A DNA stretch of 12,062 bases from an uncultured Clostridia bacterium (GTDB lineage Bacteria > Bacillota > Clostridia > Christensenellales > Borkfalkiaceae), in the NCBI GenBank assembly GCA_946540675.1, contig CAMNIW010000019.1, forward strand, positions 1-12,062. The letters run 5' to 3'. Below the pieces are notes generated by a model, which worked only from the letters and a program-made list of their open reading frames with translations, was not told the origin of the DNA and did not search any database. Within the stretch, counting starts at the first letter, position 1. Each line of letters begins with the position of its first letter. The position numbers and the translations under genes were made by a program. Of this stretch, positions 9,001-12,062 are shown piece after piece.

Positions 9001-9096
9001 GGTTTCTGGATAATAATCGCAGGGGCGACGCTTTTCGGATTTATCGTAATACTTATTTTTGTAAAAAAACTTCGCGACGGATATTCGGCGAAGTAA
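3004..9096 (+). CDS. Giant membrane-anchored surface protein: DUF6273-like domain plus MBG/YDG-type Ig-like repeats
   Basis: This is a 2030-residue exported protein. Residues 1-35 are a basic N-terminus (KKFLGKK) and a hydrophobic segment, with a possible signal peptidase site at ARA-D about residue 46. Residues about 75-372 match my memory of DUF6273: VYLGSYHGAPVRWYVL, then SSYLRASLN, a YLFPL strand, and an ending RPAYKLFLSGD. About residues 484-1867 form a chain of roughly 80-95-residue beta-rich units with recurring YNG/YDG, AGxYxVxA and DNY/DNF motifs, as in MBG/YDG-type bacterial Ig-like domains. Residues about 1868-1990 are an unrecognised juxtamembrane region. Residues 1998-2020 are a membrane helix followed by KKLRDGYSAK. 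There is no LPXTG motif, so it is probably held by the helix rather than by sortase. The start is supported by AGAGG at 2993-2997. Role inferred: adhesin, scaffold or carbohydrate-facing envelope protein; no catalytic motif seen. Confidence 0.93.
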   Translation: MSNLKKFLGKKSLLAYALAVIFLCVFAAAFVSFGKKGDRGAIEARADGEPVYAAYLRRGGNGALRQLPARQESTVYLGSYHGAPVRWYVLAQGTGNNDQGTMLYSYDKEVLPKREYQFFTMNSFADLINLWASSYLRASLNGTPYIRNFSNSQIMEWNGESLTDEIFGTSGAIRSNLLPTSNNTEIYKYDHGNKKFTASASHIGNTVFNRLQSDPRFKAYFEDYYEFTEDYLFPLKPRDHSFANGFTYMDEFGVPAPDPPAIYGGYDDGLTVYNDTRFFVHDERQRLGNTGLRNAVSGDPSQSGIAAQACINFTGSFESTTETNNLQQRLAFNYNHGGVTFAVSGSYEDQWLNGTVPSSQGNRPAYKLFLSGDPAVGNITYAVPSSALVVDGDLRINLNSIDTNNYIDKYMLVVKDELGNVVSSRGVDPADYSLSGVPLDPSVVENGGIKSGYTLSVFGYKSTEGNATAYCTDVKTVQLKNKKSINLSLVGVTDGQLPSAVYGDPNSVGVVISVNSGFPPSGYTYTLQYCDEIVGEWITGLPTDVGRYRVVAYGEETEEYAEALSESALLVITPRKLSVNFVDVHNVSPGYGERSYNGHPYVINAIFSNLVGGDSFTPIISGAGEINASPDDESKYHAFVSDFTPAEPLSRKENYELPENLYEYLITRRTTALQWNGTSLPYNKGEQCAVPVWNDEVPLQSGCSVVATGGGTNVGTYTATASITGVDAGNYIVVNPTQQFEIIKAFAPIVWVDLNQVYSGGQKEPTVGWDDMDTYPDELPRVVEQTMVSAGIYTVTAVYNGEDKDNYILTNDTETFIIQKYAATVTLSGDAVYGKAANIHTALQSSVGLQPGQELFLKSQMEEHIEFDTNWTTTSPVSGTYYVYVKGHNQPVYKDTATLNDFEVTYMRGIVIASKDVVIAIDWCDDDFTYNGDEQTVTAVGQLGSGLQVGLAVTVDRVFKDAGSYTATAALPDTDNYSMDGSLTTVKAYTMKRAAATAEWNYPSSVSYDGTQKDPAVGWRHSSVIPQGLLTVNSETRVNAGTYTVSAVYDGADADNFDVTCEDFVLEILRVALQAHLHGSAIYGQPAVLSYTVSGVVVAGEENLVKAALDSVTLATDWTTSSPAGGTYKVYVDGHDEEIYIDNDSLANYRVEWVRGSFDVTTKKIINILWCADDFTYTGTVQTVTATGEAEDGTSVDIDISVNKPFKDAADDYVATASLSVTNAQSYYFDTGVSTTHNYTIKRAAATVVWSGLTATYDGTQKDPSAAWASSSVVPTELPTVDGGARINVGEYPVTAAYNGADKDNFTVHGAENVFTITKATVAVTVVLVNSSITFGENYEANIGVTWAIPDDSSNEASLKALLSGYERLGDVGTYTITLDFGKAEDESRRSAETFLDNYVITVTPATLVVAPASLHSFSIRAINWTYGDEPRLPEVNVTGIENTELPAYTIKWSVYGDYINETDFSAEQPKKAGEYFVWAETVAGNYYQHVSSRKKLTVSKAQLYVYGADTEVEYRKAAKYAYTASGFKYDDGDDPAIKARIEASFTSDYTVGAKAGETFEVIFSGGIELDDYRVTGRGATLTVVKTRVSSLYLTGVFYTGVYGNTVKPQVSVFPAIDGGEILSGVVQWYKDGEWVEWTETEFPKNVGSYRIRAYFGGTDNYLASGGDEKSITVMPKEAEVGFYASEFVTIVYGDDPEAVKRQFGVYFRGFEYGEYPTYDIILTCRDGSPYSATTPAGTEITVGLSVAEDRNYIVTCIDTVDGSVVEKTVNKKEITETEIKEWEYNGEISFDDKAVLEDGNIHNIYVTLTGDAAKIIRVSGYTVDGTAFSGASAAGNYYVVANIEATDPNYETTTGAPSALLRIYRKILIKDGDGNDRGYVYGLDPDHDYTAILSEGRTDLYSEIRGKNVETTIGITDENGDSVTEKGLTFVLTPPSGYDMEKHLIYGITGGGPRIFGEGEYTVNPDGGEITVIADAESGIAKFLFSRSGAALEGIRMIGFWIIIAGATLFGFIVILIFVKKLRDGYSAK
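5464..6960 (+). repeat. Tandem duplication of a three-domain Ig-like unit inside the giant gene
   Basis: Two consecutive units of 750 nt (5464-6213) and 747 nt (6214-6960) each encode three domain types in the same order. Type A carries VYGKA/IYGQP, then NWTTTSP/DWTTSSP and YVYVKGH/YKVYVDGH. Type B carries DWCDDDFTYNG/LWCADDFTYTG and FKDA. Type C opens with RAAAT and carries YDGTQKDP and GADxDNF. The B-C junction keeps an 18-nt identical stretch, AAGCGCGCGGCGGCTACC, at 5977 and 6727, so similarity persists at DNA level. Partial B- and C-like domains precede the pair (5010-5463) and an A-like one may follow (6961-7242), so the true period may extend beyond two copies. Confidence 0.85.
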
Positions 9097-9114
9097 AAAA
9101 CGGAGGATAAAACA

Positions 9115-9873
9115 ATGAATTACAATTTGATGGCGGTTTCGGCAGGGTTGCTGGAAAACGAAACTCTGGTCGGGATATTGCTCGGCGTAGACACGGCGAT
9201 ACTCGCGCTATTGCTCGTTTGCCTTATATGGTGGATAATATGGAGAATAGCCCACAGGAAAAAGGTTAACGAAGAAGTCGCGGATAATTCCGCCGACGGC
9301 ACGCTCGTTCCCGACGGAATGATGCTTTTGCCCGTCGATTACGGCTCGGCGACCGAAAAAGTCTTCGTGCCGGTCGAAGAAAAAACCGAAAAAGAACCCG
9401 TGAGCGAAGAACCCGACCTTTCGGGCGAAGACACTCTCACGCTCAAAAAGGTGGAAAGGAAACAACTTGCAGACGTGTATCTCGAACTCTCGCCCGAGCA
9501 AAAGGGATTTTTCGACAGATTGCTTGCGTACGCTATGTCTAAAGAAGGCGCGATAGAAAACCGCACCAAGACCGAAATTCAGGTCAAGATAGACAGAAAA
9601 CAGGTCGTTCGCCTTGCTATAAAAAGGGGTATAACGGTCGCTAAATACCATCTCGAAAATCCCCTTATGAAGCAGTACAGGAGAAAGGACGCGGAAACCA
9701 AGATATCCATAAAGGATACCGAAATAAAGATAGTGGACGTCGCCGCATACGAAACGGCAAAAGGTCTTGTCGACGTCGCGATAGAGAACAACAGGCGCGA
9801 AAGGGAAGCGGAAGCCGAAGCGCGCCGTCGCCGCAGATCGGAAGCGAAAAAGAAAGCGGTAAAAGAAGAATAA
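9115..9873 (+). CDS. Single-pass membrane protein with basic cytoplasmic domain, unknown function
   Basis: 252 residues. GGAGG at 9102-9106, 8 nt before the ATG, fixes the start. The gene follows the giant surface protein by 18 bp with no terminator between, so the two are probably co-transcribed. Residues 1-18 are short and uncharged on balance; 19-43 form one membrane helix ending WWIIW, followed by RIAHRKK, which by the positive-inside rule places the rest in the cytoplasm. Residues about 50-110 are an acidic, probably disordered linker. Residues about 111-226 form a compact domain (LSPEQKGFFDRLLAYA, then IDRKQVVRLAIKRG, then a VAAYETAKGLVDVAIE helix). The last 30 residues are a charged Arg/Lys/Glu/Ala helix. 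I recall similar LSPEQK-FFDRL domains in hypothetical proteins of gut Clostridia but know no function. A role as inner partner of the surface protein is inference from the operon only. Confidence 0.9.
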   Translation: MNYNLMAVSAGLLENETLVGILLGVDTAILALLLVCLIWWIIWRIAHRKKVNEEVADNSADGTLVPDGMMLLPVDYGSATEKVFVPVEEKTEKEPVSEEPDLSGEDTLTLKKVERKQLADVYLELSPEQKGFFDRLLAYAMSKEGAIENRTKTEIQVKIDRKQVVRLAIKRGITVAKYHLENPLMKQYRRKDAETKISIKDTEIKIVDVAAYETAKGLVDVAIENNRREREAEAEARRRRRSEAKKKAVKEE

Positions 9874-9880
9874 GACAAAA

Positions 9881-9909
9881 AAACGGACGGTTATAAACCG
9901 CCCGTTTTT
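9881..9909 (+). terminator. Intrinsic terminator after the surface-protein operon (first of two)
   Basis: AAACGGACGGTT (9881-9892) pairs with AACCGCCCGTTT (9896-9907) across an ATA loop, with one A-C mismatch, and ends in TTTTT at 9905-9909. It lies 7 bp after the stop of the small membrane protein. Confidence 0.85.
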
Positions 9910-9931
9910 CTTGTTTCGGGAGTGAATATTT

Positions 9932-9963
9932 ATCCGGACGGACGCTCCGTTCGGATTTTTTTT
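9932..9963 (+). terminator. Second intrinsic terminator in tandem
   Basis: ATCCGGACGGA (9932-9942) pairs with TCCGTTCGGAT (9946-9956) across a CGC loop: 11 bp with one G-U pair, followed by eight T residues (9956-9963). It backs up the first terminator and insulates the TetR promoter that begins 22 bp later. Confidence 0.88.
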
Positions 9964-9984
9964 CGTAAAATTTTCAAAAACCTA

Positions 9985-10013
9985 TTGACAATCGCCATAT
10001 CTTATATTAAAAT
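9985..10013 (+). promoter_or_regulatory. Promoter of the TetR/MFS unit
   Basis: TTGACA (9985-9990) and TAAAAT (10008-10013) are spaced by 17 bp, near consensus. Predicted transcription start is about 10020, directly at the first copy of the GATAGTC operator element, so a bound regulator would block initiation or early elongation. Confidence 0.8.
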
Positions 10014-10016
10014 ATC

Positions 10017-10056
10017 GATAGTCGGGGTTTCAAATTGATAGTCTGACTATCAATTT
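10017..10056 (+). promoter_or_regulatory. Palindromic operator, probable TetR-family binding site
   Basis: AAATTGATAGTC (10032-10043) and GACTATCAATTT (10045-10056) form a perfect 12-bp inverted repeat around one central T. A third copy of the core GATAGTC lies at 10017-10023, exactly 20 bp upstream of the one at 10037 and so on the same face of the helix, over the predicted transcription start. Size and symmetry fit a dimeric repressor of the adjacent TetR family, which points to autoregulation. Binding by this particular protein is inferred. In RNA, the outer arms GTCGGGG (10021-10027) and CCCCGAC (10058-10064) extend the structure up to the ribosome site GGAG (10065-10068). Confidence 0.75.
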
Positions 10057-10075
10057 TCCCCGACGGAGTGAAAAA

Positions 10076-10690
10076 ATGACGATAAAAGACGCAAAACTCA
10101 ACTTCATAACCGACGTAGCGACCGAACTTTTTCTCGAAAAGTCCATAACCGAAGTCACGGTAAAGGACATATCGAAGGCTGCGGGGGTAGGGGAAGCCAC
10201 CGTGTACAGATATTTTTCTCAAAAGAAAAACGTCGTATCGGCTGTCGCGGAGAAATTGCAAAAACAGGTTTTTTGCGATTACTTCGATCTCGGCGGCGGT
10301 AAAAACGGTTACGAAAAACTCGAAAAATTCTTTTTGAGTTATCTCGACGTATACGAAAAAGACAGGAGATTTTTCAAATTCGTCAGCGAGTTCGACGCGT
10401 ACGTCATATCCGAAGGCGGACTTTCTTCCGAAGAATATTCTTCCGGCATAGATCTTTTCCGTTCGGCGTTTCTCGCGGCATACCGCGAAGGCTTATCGGA
10501 CGGCAGCGTCAGGGAACTTCCCGATCCGGAAGTATTTTATTACGCGTCCACGCACGCGATGCTCGAAGTTTGCAAAAAACTCGCGACGACGGGCAGTATA
10601 GTAAAACAGGACGAAACGACCGACAAGGTCGCGGAGATAAGCGGGTTGACGGGCATAATGCTCTACTATCTTGCGACCCCGCAGGTCTGA
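10076..10690 (+). CDS. TetR/AcrR-family transcriptional regulator
   Basis: 204 residues, the usual length for the family. The N-terminal DNA-binding domain is clear: helix 1 (about residues 7-20, LNFITDVATELFLEK), then a helix-turn-helix at about 27-47 (VTVKDISKAAGVGEATVYRYF) followed by KKN and the hinge helix. The C-terminal ligand and dimerisation domain (about 70-204) diverges, as is normal, and gives no ligand. The start is supported by GGAG at 10065-10068, 7 nt upstream. A palindromic operator lies in its own promoter region, and a GPH-type transporter follows on the same strand with no terminator between. The likely job is a repressor of its own operon, released by a substrate or toxic compound linked to the transporter. 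That last step is inference. Confidence 0.93.
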   Translation: MTIKDAKLNFITDVATELFLEKSITEVTVKDISKAAGVGEATVYRYFSQKKNVVSAVAEKLQKQVFCDYFDLGGGKNGYEKLEKFFLSYLDVYEKDRRFFKFVSEFDAYVISEGGLSSEEYSSGIDLFRSAFLAAYREGLSDGSVRELPDPEVFYYASTHAMLEVCKKLATTGSIVKQDETTDKVAEISGLTGIMLYYLATPQV

Positions 10691-10758
10691 TGCGGGAAAA
10701 TAATCATAAGGGGAGATCGGCGTCGATTCAGGCTAAACGCCGAAAAATGCAAAAATGA
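10690..10758 (+). CDS. Possible 22-codon basic micro-ORF linking regulator and transporter
   Basis: The frame starts at the ATG that overlaps the TetR stop (TGATG, 10688-10692) and ends at the TGA that overlaps the transporter ATG (ATGA, 10755-10758). It encodes 22 residues with seven Lys or Arg, ending KRRKMQK. Both overlaps are the classic geometry for translational coupling. There is no convincing ribosome site of its own. It could be a relay that carries ribosomes from the regulator to the transporter rather than a functional peptide, or it may be chance. Confidence 0.3.
   Translation: MRENNHKGRSASIQAKRRKMQK
10718..10742 (+). promoter_or_regulatory. Hairpin between a strong Shine-Dalgarno-like site and the transporter start
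   Basis: CGGCGT (10718-10723) can pair with ACGCCG (10737-10742) around a 13-nt loop. An AAGGGGAG site lies just before it (about 10708-10715), 40 nt from the transporter ATG, and no ribosome site lies closer. Folding the hairpin would shorten the effective spacing to about 14 nt. It could also be a simple folding artefact: the stem is only 6 bp. Confidence 0.3.
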
Positions 10759-12062
10759 AAAGATTGACAAAGAAGCAAATGGTCATATTTGCTATCGGAC
10801 AACTCGGATGGTCGATACTCGGCGGAATCATCAACGCGTGGCTCGTCACGTTCTATCTTCCGACTAAAAACGACATCGACAGCGGCGCGGTGCAGTTCAT
10901 CACGCCGGGACTCGTTATTTTCGGATTTTTGACCATACTCGGACTCATTACGGCTTTGAGTCGTGTATTCGACGCCGTAACCGATCCGCTTATAGCGTCG
11001 ATGTCGGACAGAAGTAAAAACAAGCGCGGCAGAAGGATCCCGTTTATGCAGTATTCGGCGGTTCCGTTCGCCGTCGTAACGGTACTTTTGTTCTGTGCGC
11101 CCGTAAACGCGATCAGCGGCATAAACGTTGCGTGGATATCGGTATTCATCATACTTTTCTACCTGTTTATGACTATGTACTGCACGCCCTACAACGCGCT
11201 CATATCCGAATTCGGCAAGACGCAGGACGACAGGATGTTCATATCCACGGCTATATCGCTTACGTACTTCGGCGGAACTCTTCTCGCGTACACGCCTTTC
11301 CTTTTCGCGGGTATGCTCAAAGGCGCGGTAGGATTCAATTGGAGTTACCGTATATGCTTTATAGTTCTCGCGGTCATCGCGCTCGCGGCGATGCTTCTTC
11401 CCACTTTCCTGCTTAAAGAAAAAGATTTCGTGGACGCGGAACCTTCCAAATCGAATATGTTCAAATCTCTCGCGGCTACCTTCAAAAACAAGGATTTCCG
11501 CGTGTTCGTCGGCTCGGATATAATGTATTGGATAGGTCTTACCCTTTTCCAGACCGGACTTCCGTTCTTCGTTAAAGTATCTATGAAACTCGACGAATTT
11601 TACGTAATGGTGTTTATGGGAGCGATGACCGTTCTTTCGGCGGTATTCTATCCCTTCGTATCCGGACTTGTCAGGAAGTTCGGCAAGAAAAAACTTACCG
11701 TAGTCGGATTTTTGGGACTTGCGTTCGCCTATCTTATAACCGCTATGATAGATATAATCCCCCTTCCGGGTATGGTTTACGGCGTTCTTATTTGCGTAGT
11801 CGCGGCTTTCCCGATGGCTCTTCTCGGAATTATTCCGCAGTCCATCGTTGCCGACGTTGCGGAAGCGGAAGGTGTGGAGACCGGGGAGAACCGCGAGGGA
11901 ATGTTCTTCGCGGCGCGCACCTTCTCCATGAAGTTCGGTCAGTCCATCGCCATGCTCGCGTTCACGTCGCTTGCCATCATCGGCACCACCCAGAGCCTCA
12001 ATTCCAATGATATTACCGCGTCCGCGAAGGGCTTGACCATTGTCGCGTTCGTTGCCGTTGCG
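10755..12062 (+). CDS. MFS transporter, GPH (MelB-like) sugar:cation symporter family (3' partial)
   Basis: The frame is open to the window's end, giving 436 residues of an expected 450-500, so only a short C-terminal piece is missing. It has a multi-pass hydrophobic pattern of about 11-12 helices. The diagnostic GPH loop 2-3 motif is present at about residues 69-97: SRVFDAVTDPLIASMSDR, then a basic KRGRR and P. An in-frame TAA at 10734 prevents upstream extension; the start is ATG 10755, or ATG 10779 (M9) as an alternative. The family moves glycosides, pentosides or hexuronides into the cell with Na+ or H+, but many clostridial members have no known substrate. It lies 64 bp after the TetR gene, likely in the same transcript. 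Codon use changes in the last 190 bp: GAG and ATC replace GAA and ATA. Confidence 0.92.
   Translation, partial: MKRLTKKQMVIFAIGQLGWSILGGIINAWLVTFYLPTKNDIDSGAVQFITPGLVIFGFLTILGLITALSRVFDAVTDPLIASMSDRSKNKRGRRIPFMQYSAVPFAVVTVLLFCAPVNAISGINVAWISVFIILFYLFMTMYCTPYNALISEFGKTQDDRMFISTAISLTYFGGTLLAYTPFLFAGMLKGAVGFNWSYRICFIVLAVIALAAMLLPTFLLKEKDFVDAEPSKSNMFKSLAATFKNKDFRVFVGSDIMYWIGLTLFQTGLPFFVKVSMKLDEFYVMVFMGAMTVLSAVFYPFVSGLVRKFGKKKLTVVGFLGLAFAYLITAMIDIIPLPGMVYGVLICVVAAFPMALLGIIPQSIVADVAEAEGVETGENREGMFFAARTFSMKFGQSIAMLAFTSLAIIGTTQSLNSNDITASAKGLTIVAFVAVA

Noticed and set aside
8941..9096. Sortase (LPXTG) signal at the end of the giant protein
   Set aside because: The segment before the terminal helix contains no LPXTG-like motif; LPT sequences earlier in the protein are far from the C-terminus.

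Overview
The window looks like chromosomal sequence from an uncultured anaerobic Firmicute, most likely Clostridia (Christensenellales-like). The pointers are strong TTGACA-N17-TANAAT promoters, GGAGG-type ribosome binding sites, MacB-like ABC-FtsX fusions with very large ectodomains, a DUF6273 plus MBG/YDG-type Ig-like surface protein, and heavy use of ATA (Ile) and GAA (Glu) codons at moderate GC. The taxonomic call is an inference from gene style, not from a marker gene. I see no rRNA, tRNA, CRISPR array, insertion sequence or phage gene.

Layout, all genes on the + strand. (1) Positions 1-2697 hold the 3' part of a fused ABC ATPase/FtsX-type permease, cut by the window's left edge and closed by a strong intrinsic terminator at 2714-2741. 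(2) Positions 2742-3003 are a structured leader: an A-rich tract, a near-consensus promoter (2815-2843), a terminator-like hairpin (2867-2909) lying after the promoter but before the gene, and a possible 11-codon upstream ORF ending in an ATGA overlap with the next start. (3) Positions 3004-9096 encode a 2030-residue envelope protein: signal/anchor segment, DUF6273-like domain, a long chain of Ig-like repeats with a duplicated three-domain unit, and a C-terminal membrane anchor. (4) Positions 9115-9873 encode a one-pass membrane protein with a basic cytoplasmic domain, 18 bp downstream and almost certainly in the same operon. Two terminators in tandem follow (9881-9963). (5) Positions 9985-12062 are a separate unit: promoter, palindromic operator, TetR-family regulator, a possible 22-codon basic ORF, and a GPH-type MFS sugar/cation symporter cut by the right edge.

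How the genes may work together: the giant Ig-like protein and its small partner read as a cell-surface module, with one outward-facing adhesin or scaffold and one inward-facing membrane protein of unknown function. The TetR/MFS pair reads as a self-regulated transporter operon. The ABC permease is separated from the surface module by a terminator and need not be related to it. The most unusual parts are the attenuator-like leader of the giant gene, the three-domain higher-order repeat inside it, the uncharacterised partner protein, and the overlapping micro-ORF with hairpin between the regulator and the transporter.
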